Positions 8,935 to 17,478 of a DNA stretch of 64,000 bases are shown here, one piece after another (the stretch's first letter is position 1; the number at the start of each line of letters is the position of its first letter). Below the pieces are notes generated by a model. The model was given only the letters and a program-made list of their open reading frames with translations, searched no databases and had not been told where the DNA came from. The DNA is taken from the NCBI RefSeq assembly GCF_042033325.1, contig NZ_CP160095.1, one strand, 5' to 3'. The translations under genes were made by a program, and so were the position numbers. This DNA is from Sneathia sanguinegens (GTDB lineage: Bacteria > Fusobacteriota > Fusobacteriia > Fusobacteriales > Leptotrichiaceae).

Positions 8935-10111
8935 AAATACTAATTAAATCATCATATTCAAATAGCTTTTTTAAGATTAGACTTACAGAAGAAATATCTT
9001 CTATTTTATCTTTCAATTCTGTATAATATACATTAATTTTTTCATCTTGTATTTCTTTTATTAAATTTTTATCTATACCTTTTTGAAAAGAATTAATAAA
9101 TATATTTTTTGTATAAATTATATCACCTGCAATTATTACATTATCTATATCTATAACTTGTAATAAATTTCCTATATATTCTCCCATTCTCATTGCTAAT
9201 CTTTCAATTATTTTTTTTAAAAGAGGATATTTTTTTGTTACAGCATATATTTGCTTCATTTCGTATTTATCTATATTATATTTATTCATAAATTTCTTTT
9301 CTATCTCATTTGCAATTAATAATTTTATATTTTCTGCTGAAAACTCAAATTGTAAGCAACCCACTTTACCACAATTACATACACAATTTGAATTTTTATC
9401 TATAATATAATGCCCTATTTCTCCGGCTTGCAGTCTTGATCCTCTATATATACTGTTATTAATTTTTAATGCTCCACCTACACCATTGTTCATATAAATA
9501 TATAAACAATTTTCCATATTTTTAGAACGACCAAATAAATTTTCAGCATTTAACATTGCATTCACATTATTTTCTAAAATCACAGGAATATCAAATTTTT
9601 CTTCTAATAAATCCCCTAATTTTAAATTTTTCCATTTAAAAAAAGGTGACAGAATTATTTCTTTTTTAAAAGGATCAACAATCCCATGTATAGCTACACC
9701 TATACCAATAATTTCATTTTTAGAATATTTTGATATTATTTTAGACATTTCTTCTAATAATAAATCAATTAAACTTTTATTTTTCTTTATGAAAAATTTT
9801 TTTCTTTTATTTTCAAGGATTTTTCCTTCCAAATTAGCTACCGATATACTCAAAAAACCTAAACCTAGTGTTACACCTATAACTTTCTTAAAATCTTCAT
9901 TTATTTTAACTATTTTTCTAGGTCTTCCTTTCTTATTAAAATTTTTTTCATGAACCTGTTTGATATATCCTACTTCTTCTAATTTTTTAAGTGTTCTAGA
10001 TATAGCAGCACCAGTAATTTTTAATTTTTTTTGTAATTCGCAAGAACTAATCCTTTTTTCTTTAAATATTATATTAAGTAATCTAAACTCACTTTTTCTT
10101 AACTTTCTCAT
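8933..10111 (-). CDS. ROK-family transcriptional regulator (NagC/XylR type)
   Basis: This 392-residue protein has an N-terminal winged helix-turn-helix (residues 5-65, ending KKGRPRK) followed by a ROK sugar-kinase-like domain. Visible ROK features are GVAIHGIVDP, ENNVNAMLNAENLFG, MNNGVGGALKINN, AGEIGHYIID and the zinc-binding CVCNCGKVGCLQF. NagC/Mlc/XylR proteins of this type repress sugar-uptake or amino-sugar genes; no target is adjacent. There is no obvious ribosome binding site before the ATG at 10111, and a TATACT element lies 5 bases upstream, so a very short leader is possible. It follows lepB and an acetyltransferase on the same strand. Confidence 0.88.
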   Translation of the reverse strand: MRKLRKSEFRLLNIIFKEKRISSCELQKKLKITGAAISRTLKKLEEVGYIKQVHEKNFNKKGRPRKIVKINEDFKKVIGVTLGLGFLSISVANLEGKILENKRKKFFIKKNKSLIDLLLEEMSKIISKYSKNEIIGIGVAIHGIVDPFKKEIILSPFFKWKNLKLGDLLEEKFDIPVILENNVNAMLNAENLFGRSKNMENCLYIYMNNGVGGALKINNSIYRGSRLQAGEIGHYIIDKNSNCVCNCGKVGCLQFEFSAENIKLLIANEIEKKFMNKYNIDKYEMKQIYAVTKKYPLLKKIIERLAMRMGEYIGNLLQVIDIDNVIIAGDIIYTKNIFINSFQKGIDKNLIKEIQDEKINVYYTELKDKIEDISSVSLILKKLFEYDDLISI

Positions 10112-10132
10112 AATAAAGTATATAATGAAAAC

Positions 10133-10507
10133 TTATAAAACACAAACTTTTTTCATTATTATTGCACTAAAATCTCCATAATATTTTTTTCTTTCATATA
10201 TTTGCAAAAAGCCTTGTCTTTTATATAAGGCTAAGGCTTTTGTATTTTTTTCATTAACTTCTAATAAAATATCTTTATCTTTTGGAAGTAAGGACATTAA
10301 TCTACTTCCTATGCCCTTACTTTGTTCTTTTATGCTAACCGCTATTTCAAATATTTCATATACATCTACACTATCCAATAAGATTAAATAGCCCTTATTT
10401 TCTATTGTATAAATATTATAAATATTCGTTAAACTTTCAAAATATGATGAATCAACCTTTTTTTCAAAATTTTCATTATGTATTTCAACTATAGTTTTAA
10501 TTTCCAT
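10133..10507 (-). CDS. GNAT-family N-acetyltransferase
   Basis: This 124-residue protein shows the acetyl-CoA loop as EQSKGIGSRLMSLL (around residue 63) and the C-terminal GNAT signature VNEKNTKALALYKRQGF. It resembles RimI-like enzymes, but the substrate is unknown and RimI itself is not assured. The start overlaps the end of the lepB coding region by 11 bases, so it is translated with lepB. Confidence 0.8.
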   Translation of the reverse strand: MEIKTIVEIHNENFEKKVDSSYFESLTNIYNIYTIENKGYLILLDSVDVYEIFEIAVSIKEQSKGIGSRLMSLLPKDKDILLEVNEKNTKALALYKRQGFLQIYERKKYYGDFSAIIMKKVCVL

Positions 10508-10724
10508 TTGACATAAATCCTATTCTATTAAAAGGCATCCATCTAAAGAATAACTTACCTCTTATTCTACTCTTTTTAACATAACCAAAATATCTTGAAT
10601 CTTCACTATTATCAGTATTGTCACCCATAGCCATATAATAATCATCAGTTAGTTTTTCATATTGACCACTTAAAAGTTTTTCAAATCTTCTTTTATTATA
10701 TTTAAAATCTAATATAGGTAACAT
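10497..10724 (-). CDS. lepB: signal peptidase I, C-terminal segment (separated by a frameshift)
   Basis: This 75-residue frame contains MAMGDNTDNSEDSRYFGYV and RIRGKLFFRWMPFNRIG, the conserved box E and C-terminus of bacterial type I signal peptidases. These cannot function alone because the Ser/Lys dyad is in the preceding frame. Its ATG overlaps the stop of the upstream segment as TAATG. Adding one A to the A6 run at 10738-10743 would join both frames as MQEKNHNELMLPILDF. It is best read as the end of a frameshifted lepB, or as a piece joined by slippage. Confidence 0.75.
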   Translation of the reverse strand: MLPILDFKYNKRRFEKLLSGQYEKLTDDYYMAMGDNTDNSEDSRYFGYVKKSRIRGKLFFRWMPFNRIGFMSNGN

Positions 10725-11761
10725 TAATTCATTATGATTTTTTCTTGCATTATAAATGTATATCTCTTTGTTATACTTCTATCTGTTATATTATTATACA
10801 ATCCCACAAGTTTTGTATAGTCTTGACCCCTATATTTATTTAAAAATTCTTGAGGAGTCAAAATATTTATTTTACCTGCTTCACTATCAAATTCCAATAC
10901 TTTAATAATTCTAACTTCATCACCTTTTTTAGGTATATATATTTCATTTTGCCCCAAAATTTCGTATAAAGAATCTTTACCATTATTATAATATCTATCG
11001 CTTATTTTCAAGCTATTACTATATATCTTATTATCTTGTATTTTAAATATTGTACCAGCTACACCTGTTATTCTTTTTGTATACATAACTTGGTTATTAA
11101 GTGGTTCTTCAAAAGAAATAATATCATTTAATTTAGGATTTTCAAATTTATATATAATATTATTTGAAAAAATTCTATCTTTCGTTAAAATAGTAGGTTC
11201 CATTGATTGAGTAGGTATTACATAATTTCCCAAATAATGACTTTGTAATATAGTTATTAAAATAAGTAAAAATATCGCATTAATCAAAAATCTACATCTT
11301 TTTCTAAAATCTTCCTTCTCCAAATAAATTGATATAAGAAGTAAGGGTACAGATAAGGCCATACTCAAGTTAAAACTCTTATCATAAATTCCAAATATAT
11401 TAACACCTATAAATAACATTATAATATTTAAAACAAATAAATATTCTTTCTTTTTATTTAAAAGTAATAAAACTATATTAGCTATTACTACTACATATAG
11501 GGCTACTTGCTTTAAGGGTAAAATATCACTTGCTGTCTTATCTACAAAAAATATAAAAATTCCACCTACAACAAAACAGTTAAATATATTTAAACCAATA
11601 ATAACATTTTTATTAATTTCCTTTTTTATTTCAATTCTACTTGAAAAAGCATCTGATATATTTTCTAAAATCTCAGTAACTTTCTTTTCTTTGAATAAGA
11701 AGAATAAAATTATAACTGCAGTTATAATATAGAATATCCCCCATAATATCTTATCCAGCAT
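10724..11761 (-). CDS. lepB: signal peptidase I, N-terminal segment with the catalytic dyad (frameshifted)
   Basis: Type I signal peptidase cuts signal peptides from exported proteins at the membrane. This 345-residue segment has an unusually long N-terminal membrane part with about five hydrophobic helices. The catalytic domain follows: nucleophile S186 in IPTQSMEPTIL and general base K229 in YTKRITGVAG. The reading frame ends in MQEKIIMN and stop, at a run of six A (10738-10743 on the plus strand as T6); the conserved GDN..S.DSR box follows in the -1 frame (10497-10724). AGGAGG precedes the ATG. Either an indel has inactivated the gene, or slippage on the A-run restores it, or the base is misread. 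Confidence 0.85.
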   Translation of the reverse strand: MLDKILWGIFYIITAVIILFFLFKEKKVTEILENISDAFSSRIEIKKEINKNVIIGLNIFNCFVVGGIFIFFVDKTASDILPLKQVALYVVVIANIVLLLLNKKKEYLFVLNIIMLFIGVNIFGIYDKSFNLSMALSVPLLLISIYLEKEDFRKRCRFLINAIFLLILITILQSHYLGNYVIPTQSMEPTILTKDRIFSNNIIYKFENPKLNDIISFEEPLNNQVMYTKRITGVAGTIFKIQDNKIYSNSLKISDRYYNNGKDSLYEILGQNEIYIPKKGDEVRIIKVLEFDSEAGKINILTPQEFLNKYRGQDYTKLVGLYNNITDRSITKRYTFIMQEKIIMN

Positions 11762-11848
11762 TTTTCCTCCTTTTTTTCCTTTATTATATCATTTATATAT
11801 TTTTTTTACAAAATTTATTTGATTTTTTTTTTAAATAATGTTACTATT

Positions 11849-11854
11849 TATAAT
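11849..11854 (+). promoter_or_regulatory. -10 element of the SRP RNA gene
   Basis: TATAAT lies immediately upstream of the 5' strand of the SRP RNA closing helix (11855 on). No clear -35 is visible in the preceding T-rich sequence. Confidence 0.6.
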
Positions 11855-12120
11855 GGTCATACAAGCTGGGGAGCTAGCGGTGCCCTATATCCACAATCCG
11901 CTTTAGTGGAAGCCATATTATTTTTAAGGTACACTTTGGTATTACGCCATATGAGGAAGTGTTGAGAGTGTAGTTCTATTTGGTAGAAATTAGGCGAACT
12001 ATGTCAGATCGGGAACGAAGCAGCATTAAGACTAGATTTCTAGGTTTATAGAGTAGCTACACTTGAGTGAAATCATATGAAACGGATGGTAATTGTGTTT
12101 CGAGAATTTAATGTATGACC
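11855..12120 (+). ncRNA. ffs: large-type signal recognition particle RNA (with Alu domain)
   Basis: The 5' part (GGGGAGCTAGCGGTGCCCT and the following loop sequence AATCCGCTTTAG) closely matches the Alu domain of the Bacillus scRNA. The universally conserved helix 8 that binds Ffh is seen as TGTCAGATCGGGAACGAAGC near 12002-12021. The molecule closes on itself: GGTCATACA (11855-11863) is perfectly complementary to TGTATGACC (12112-12120), followed by five T. About 266 nt is the size of the Bacillus-type SRP RNA, well above the 114-nt E. coli form. It guides ribosomes making membrane and secreted proteins to the translocon. Confidence 0.93.
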
Positions 12121-12138
12121 TTTTTATATGGAGGTTTT

Positions 12139-13275
12139 ATGAAAATAAATATAATTGAAAATAATGAACAAATTTGTTATGCAATTTTAGAAGAAAATAT
12201 AGTAAAAGAATTTTATGTAATCCCTAATAAAAGATATATTAGTTATGGAAAAACTCTTCTTACAAAATGCTTACAATATGCTAAAAAAAATAATTTTGAT
12301 AGTCTTATTGTTCCTAATTTTGATAATGCCCTATATAATCTTCTAAAAAAAGAAGGTTTTAACATTGAAAATAACAGACTTGTTTATTCAGGTTTATTAG
12401 ATGAAAAACAACAAGAAAGTACTATTTTTTATACAAGTATTTTTTCCTTTATACTAAATTTAGTACTCGCCTTATTAAAAATAGTCATTGGATTTTTCTT
12501 TGGTTTTTTTAGTATTATAGCTGACGGTATTAATTCGTCTTCAGATTGTATAACAAATTTGTTAGTTGTTATAGGTTTTAAAATTTCTACTTCTCCCGAA
12601 GATAAAAAAAGACCCTTTGGTTATGGTAAAATTGAATTTATTTTCAGCTTATTGATTGCAACAATAATGCTTTTATCTTCTCTAAGTGCTATACTTGAAA
12701 GTATAAAGGTATATATATCAAATAAAACCGATAGTCTAATAACTAATAATTATTTACTTTTTTTCTTTACTTTTCTTTTTATACTTTTAAAAATATTTCA
12801 ATATATTTTTGTTAGACAGGTTGCTTACAAATTCAATAATGCACTTTTAAAAACTTTAATTAAAGACTATTTATCAGATATTTTAGTTTCTACTTCAGTA
12901 TTTTTCACAACACTTTTAGCTATATATATATCAAAAAAAATAGACCTAGTTGTTTCTACATTAATCAATATATATATTATCTATCAAGCAATTAATTTAC
13001 TTTACGAACACAGTTTAATCCTTATAGATACGCAAAATAAAAATATACTTAATGAAGTAAAAACTACACTTTTAGAAAATGAAAAAATAAAATATGTACA
13101 CGATCTTTATATGATACAATCTGGAAAGCACATATATATTTATGCTGATGTCAGAGTTGATAAAAATTTAACAGTTGAAATTTCACATGAATTAGCTGAA
13201 AAAGTTAGCTTAGATGTAAGAAAAAGAAATAATGATATAAAGCGTGTTACTTTACATATAGAACCCATATATTAG
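12139..13275 (+). CDS. GNAT-CDF fusion: cation diffusion facilitator with N-terminal acetyltransferase-like domain
   Basis: This 378-residue protein joins two domains. Residues 1-88 look like a shortened GNAT fold (FYVIPNKRYISYGKTLLTKCL, then ALYNLLKKEGF). Residues 95-378 are a cation diffusion facilitator with six membrane helices and a cytosolic C-terminal domain. The transport site reads N132-x3-D136 in helix 2 and DYLSD in helix 5; Asn-Asp/Asp-Asp is the pattern I associate with manganese exporters rather than HxxxD zinc exporters. I start at the ATG at 12139 because GGAGG lies at 12130-12134; an in-frame ATG at 12115 lies inside the SRP RNA closing helix. It probably shares or closely follows the SRP transcript. 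Confidence 0.85.
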   Translation: MKINIIENNEQICYAILEENIVKEFYVIPNKRYISYGKTLLTKCLQYAKKNNFDSLIVPNFDNALYNLLKKEGFNIENNRLVYSGLLDEKQQESTIFYTSIFSFILNLVLALLKIVIGFFFGFFSIIADGINSSSDCITNLLVVIGFKISTSPEDKKRPFGYGKIEFIFSLLIATIMLLSSLSAILESIKVYISNKTDSLITNNYLLFFFTFLFILLKIFQYIFVRQVAYKFNNALLKTLIKDYLSDILVSTSVFFTTLLAIYISKKIDLVVSTLINIYIIYQAINLLYEHSLILIDTQNKNILNEVKTTLLENEKIKYVHDLYMIQSGKHIYIYADVRVDKNLTVEISHELAEKVSLDVRKRNNDIKRVTLHIEPIY

Positions 13276-13287
13276 GAGGTGAAATAA

Positions 13288-15435
13288 TTGAATATTATAG
13301 GTCCAGCTGGAAATTATGAAAAATTAGAAGCAGCTATAAAGGCTGGGGCAACTGAAGTATACTTTGGCTTAAGAGGCTTCGGTGCAAGAAGAAACAATGA
13401 TAATTTAGGTTTTAAAGAACTATTAGATGCTATAGATTATGCCCACCTTCGTGGTGTAAAATGTCTTCTAACCCTAAATACTATTATGAAAGATATAGAA
13501 TTAAAAAATGTAATAAAAAATTTTTTACCCATATATGAACATGGTATTGATGCTGTCATAGTACAAGATTTAGGTTTAATTTCTATTCTTAAAGAAAATT
13601 TTAAAGATTTGACCCTTCATGGAAGTACACAAATGACAGTTTCTAATCATATAGAAGCTAATTTTCTTAAATCTATAGGTTTATCACGTATTGTTTTAGC
13701 AAGGGAACTTTCTTTTGAAGAAATAAAAAAAATTAGAGAAAACACAGATATTGAACTAGAAGTATTTGTTTCTGGGGCTATGTGTATTTCATATTCTGGT
13801 AATTGCTATATAAGTAGTTTTATAGGTGGTCGTAGTGGAAATCGTGGTATGTGTGCATATACTTGTAGAAAACAATTCAAACAAGATGATAATAAACTAA
13901 GATACACCTTATCACCAAATGATCAATTATTAACTTTTAATGAAATAAAAAAATTAGAAGAAATTGGTATTAATGCCATAAAAATAGAAGGTCGTAAAAA
14001 AAATGAAAATTATGTATTTGAAACAGTTAGCTATTATCGTGATGTATTAAATAATATTAATAGACCTTCACTTAGTTATAAGCTCTTCAATAGAGGCTAT
14101 TCAAAAGGGTATTTTTACCTTGATGATAAACTTATGAATTTAAATTATTCATCTAATTTTGGTTATCTTTTAGCAAGTGTTAAAAATAATAAGATACATC
14201 TATATGACGAACTTGAAACTGGTGATGGTATTCAATTTGTAAATAGTAACTTTCAAACCATATCTGGTGAATTTGTTAATAAAATAATACAAAATGGTAA
14301 AAAAGTTACTAAGGCAACAAAGGATTCATATGTTAACTTAGATATTCCTAAAAATACAGCTTTCATTTATAAAAATTATAGTAAAAAACTTAATGATGAA
14401 ATAAAACAAAAAATACAAAATACGAAAAGAACTATTGATATACAAGCAAAATTAAAAGCTATTTTAGGTCAACCCCTTTCTCTAACTTTTAGTTATAAAA
14501 ATTTTTGTGTAGAGGTTCAAACCATAACTCTTAACGAATTATGTAAAAAAAATATTTCTGAAAATGATATATATAATAAAATATCAGAATTAGGTGATAC
14601 TACTTTCAAGCTTACAAATTTAGAATTAAATTATGACAAAGTTAGCTTTATTCCCTTTAGTGAATTAAAGGAAATAAAAAGACAGGCTAGTGAAAAATTA
14701 AAAAATTTAATTTTAAATTCTTATCATAAAGCTAAAGTTGAAGTTAAATATGAAACTTTTCCTAAAACTAATGAAAAAAAAGACTTTATTATTTCTGCCT
14801 TAGTTGAAAATAAAGAACAAGAACGGGCTTGTAAAGACTTTGGAATAAAAAAAATATACCATTCAGGTTATGACATATCTAAAGAAAAAAATTTAAATAC
14901 ACCTGAAATTAAAAATGTAGGTACCTTAGCATATAATTTTGAACAATTACTTCGTGGAAAAAAACAAAATATTATACAATCTACTAATTGGAATATGAAC
15001 ATATTTAATAATTACAGTCTTAATTTTATGGCAAAATTTTCAAATATTGATACTGTGTTTCTTTCACCTGAATTAAGTTATAAGCAATTAAAACATCTTA
15101 CATCCAATAGCATAAAAAAAGGACTTGTAATTTATGGTTATTTAAAGGGTATGTACATAGAACATGATCTATTAAAAAAATCATATATGCAAATACAAGG
15201 TGAATTTTATGATAGATATATCTTAAGAAAAAATAAACTTAATAATGTTGAACTTTATTTATACAAACCAATGAATTTAATACCTAAATTAGATTTAATT
15301 GAAAACTTAGGAATAGATGAATTGCGTCTAGATTTTACTTTTGAAAATTATGAACAAGTTCTTAAAATTTTAAATAGCTTAAAAAAACGAAGTGGAACAT
15401 ACAATCCCTATGCTTTTGAAATGGGTGTATCATAA
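13288..15435 (+). CDS. peptidase U32-family protein (RlhA/YegQ-like)
   Basis: This 715-residue protein begins with the U32 TIM-barrel region (PAGNYEKLEAAIKAGATEVYFGL). The family signature is at EVFVSGAMCISYSGNCYISS, followed by GNRGMCAYTCRK, supplying the cysteines typical of the group; a collagenase-like C-terminal half follows. U32 proteins of this length include RlhA, which hydroxylates 23S rRNA, and proteins annotated as collagenases; I cannot decide between these. The start is TTG at 13288, supported by AGGAGGTG six bases upstream, and the gene follows the CDF gene by 12 bases. It ends at a strong terminator. Confidence 0.88.
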   Translation: MNIIGPAGNYEKLEAAIKAGATEVYFGLRGFGARRNNDNLGFKELLDAIDYAHLRGVKCLLTLNTIMKDIELKNVIKNFLPIYEHGIDAVIVQDLGLISILKENFKDLTLHGSTQMTVSNHIEANFLKSIGLSRIVLARELSFEEIKKIRENTDIELEVFVSGAMCISYSGNCYISSFIGGRSGNRGMCAYTCRKQFKQDDNKLRYTLSPNDQLLTFNEIKKLEEIGINAIKIEGRKKNENYVFETVSYYRDVLNNINRPSLSYKLFNRGYSKGYFYLDDKLMNLNYSSNFGYLLASVKNNKIHLYDELETGDGIQFVNSNFQTISGEFVNKIIQNGKKVTKATKDSYVNLDIPKNTAFIYKNYSKKLNDEIKQKIQNTKRTIDIQAKLKAILGQPLSLTFSYKNFCVEVQTITLNELCKKNISENDIYNKISELGDTTFKLTNLELNYDKVSFIPFSELKEIKRQASEKLKNLILNSYHKAKVEVKYETFPKTNEKKDFIISALVENKEQERACKDFGIKKIYHSGYDISKEKNLNTPEIKNVGTLAYNFEQLLRGKKQNIIQSTNWNMNIFNNYSLNFMAKFSNIDTVFLSPELSYKQLKHLTSNSIKKGLVIYGYLKGMYIEHDLLKKSYMQIQGEFYDRYILRKNKLNNVELYLYKPMNLIPKLDLIENLGIDELRLDFTFENYEQVLKILNSLKKRSGTYNPYAFEMGVS

Positions 15436-15467
15436 AAGCTGTACTGGTTTAACCAATACAGCTTTTT
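15434..15467. terminator. bidirectional terminator between the U32 gene and the first adhesin
   Basis: AAAAGCTGTA (15434-15443) pairs with TACAGCTTTT (15457-15466), with GGTT/AACC extending the stem. A and T runs flank it, so it can stop transcription from both convergent genes. Confidence 0.85.
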
Positions 15468-15470
15468 ATC

Positions 15471-17384
15471 TTATTTTTTCAATTCTAACAAGGCTTTTTC
15501 TAATCTTTCAAGTCTTTCCTTATATTCTTTTATTTGTCTTTCACTTTGTTCTTTATATTCTTTAAATTCTCTCTCAACTTTACTTAAATTTTCTGTAGAC
15601 TTATCATATTTTTTTATTGCTACACCTACACCTAAACCAACTGCAACATGTCCAAAACTATTAATAGACCCACTTAACTTATATACTACATTTCTTCTAT
15701 TATTAGTTCCACTAAAGCCAACGGCTACTGAATGAGAACTTCCATAATAACCATATGCTGCTGATAAATTATATTTACTTTCTTCATTTACTTGTGGAAG
15801 ATTTGACATTGCTACTGCATTTGATATTCCACTTACAGCCAAATTTGATTTTTCAGAAACATTATTAAATTTATCTTTCAAATCTTTAAGTTCTTTTATA
15901 TCCTTTTTTATATTATCTAAATCTTCAACTACAAGAACATCATTTTTATCAGAACTATTTTCGCTAGGAGTAGTTTCACTAGTATTTTTATCATTTAATG
16001 AGCTTTTTATATTAGATAATTTAAATAATTCTTTTGCCTTTATTTTAACTTCACCAGTATACTCTTTATTATCTTTTGTATAATATTTATTTTTAAATTT
16101 ATATAAACTTTTTCCTTCTGTTGTTGCATATTCAAATGGTGTAGAATTATCAACATAAGTCTTCAATTCTTTTAATTGTGCTACATTGACTGCATCTGTG
16201 TCATAATAACCTGCAGCAACATTGGCTATTTGTCTTGTTCCATATCTAGGATCACCTATTGACACTACACCTAAATTTGCTTTCCATACTCTATCATTTT
16301 TCATTGCTTCCATTGCTTCTGGTAATTTTTTTCTATCCTTTTGTGCTATTTCTCTTAATTTTTCTCTTGTAATTCCCTTATATTTTCCATCTATAGCACT
16401 ATATGGTCTATATCCATCTTTATCGCTAGCTTTATCTGCTCTTGAACTAGAACCAAGTGCAACACTACCTTCTCCAAAAACCTCAGCACTATATCCTAAT
16501 GCTGTTCCTTGTTCACCAATTACTTTAGAATTAGTTCCTAATGCAAGCCCATAAGTTCCATATGCTGTTGCATTACTACCAACTGTTGTAGAACCTTTTC
16601 CTAAACTCATAGTACCATAACCTAATGCAGTTGTTGTATCATTTAAAGCACTTGAACGAGGTCCAACAGCTGTTGCTGCTTGTCCTTTTGCTTTTGCAGA
16701 ATTACCAATTGCAACATTTCCATCACTATTAGAATTTTCTACTTCTGCACCGTCTCCTATTACAACACTTCTCATAGAATTTTTTGCTTTATTTGAATAA
16801 CCCAATAAAGTATTATTATTTAAGTAATTACCTGATTTTACAAGGTCTTTCTTTATTTCTTTATCATCTTTATCTTTCTTTTCTATTACTTTCTTTATTA
16901 CATTTTTATTGTAAATATTATATGGATCAAAAGCTTTATATAGTATATCTTCATCTTTTGTAAGTTTTCCTTCTTTTACATTTTTAATAATTCCATTTAT
17001 TAAACTAAAATTGTATTTTACAATTTCATAACTTTTTACACCCTTACTTTCTTTTATAGCATTTAGTATTTCACCATCAGATTTGGCTTTATTGGCTTTA
17101 ACAATAGCTAAAACATCTTTATAATCATTAGCTAATTTATCTGAAATTGCTTTTTTAATTTCTTCTTCACTCTTATTTTTATTTGCTATTGCAATATCCA
17201 AAAATTCATCATTTACTTCATTGTAATTTCCACCAACAACATTGTCATGACCATTTATCTTATTATTTAAACTTGAATTAAAAATTAAATTGTATGCTCC
17301 CTCAGTAGTTGTATTACTATCTGCAACATATGAAACACTAGCTAAAATAGATATAACTAAACAAACTACGGCTGATTTTTGCAT
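15471..17384 (-). CDS. YadA-like trimeric autotransporter adhesin, copy 1
   Basis: This 637-residue protein has a signal peptide and a helical N-terminal region. Around residues 200-310 lies a YadA-type head of roughly 14-residue repeats (VAIGNSAKA, TALGYGTM, LALGTNSK, VALGSSSRAD). A neck follows (NVAAGYYDTDAVNVAQL), then a stalk and the YadA anchor barrel (AVSGISNAVAMSNLPQVN to VAVGLGVGVAIKK). About 45 residues of Glu/Lys/Leu-rich coiled coil come after the anchor, which is unusual because the barrel normally ends the protein. The ATG at 17384 has AAGGAG at a normal distance; a TTG three codons earlier abuts it and is unlikely. It is the last gene of an operon with the GNAT gene and copy 2, but a terminator separates it from copy 2. 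Confidence 0.92.
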   Translation of the reverse strand: MQKSAVVCLVISILASVSYVADSNTTTEGAYNLIFNSSLNNKINGHDNVVGGNYNEVNDEFLDIAIANKNKSEEEIKKAISDKLANDYKDVLAIVKANKAKSDGEILNAIKESKGVKSYEIVKYNFSLINGIIKNVKEGKLTKDEDILYKAFDPYNIYNKNVIKKVIEKKDKDDKEIKKDLVKSGNYLNNNTLLGYSNKAKNSMRSVVIGDGAEVENSNSDGNVAIGNSAKAKGQAATAVGPRSSALNDTTTALGYGTMSLGKGSTTVGSNATAYGTYGLALGTNSKVIGEQGTALGYSAEVFGEGSVALGSSSRADKASDKDGYRPYSAIDGKYKGITREKLREIAQKDRKKLPEAMEAMKNDRVWKANLGVVSIGDPRYGTRQIANVAAGYYDTDAVNVAQLKELKTYVDNSTPFEYATTEGKSLYKFKNKYYTKDNKEYTGEVKIKAKELFKLSNIKSSLNDKNTSETTPSENSSDKNDVLVVEDLDNIKKDIKELKDLKDKFNNVSEKSNLAVSGISNAVAMSNLPQVNEESKYNLSAAYGYYGSSHSVAVGFSGTNNRRNVVYKLSGSINSFGHVAVGLGVGVAIKKYDKSTENLSKVEREFKEYKEQSERQIKEYKERLERLEKALLELKK

Positions 17385-17449
17385 AATAACCAACTCCTTT
17401 TATATATGTTTATTTTTCAGTTATATTATACCACCAAAAAAAAGAAAAA

Positions 17450-17472
17450 AAAGAGTGTCATACACTCAATTT
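17450..17472 (-). terminator. terminator after the second adhesin gene
   Basis: GAGTGT (17453-17458) pairs with ACACTC (17462-17467). On the minus strand it is followed by a long T-rich run. It lies between the two adhesin genes, so copy 1 probably depends on readthrough or its own promoter. Confidence 0.8.
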
Positions 17473-17478
17473 TTTGGT

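Noticed and set aside
12115..12138. Upstream ATG as the start of the CDF fusion
   Set aside because: It lies inside the 3' strand of the SRP RNA closing helix and has no ribosome binding site; GGAGG precedes the ATG at 12139.
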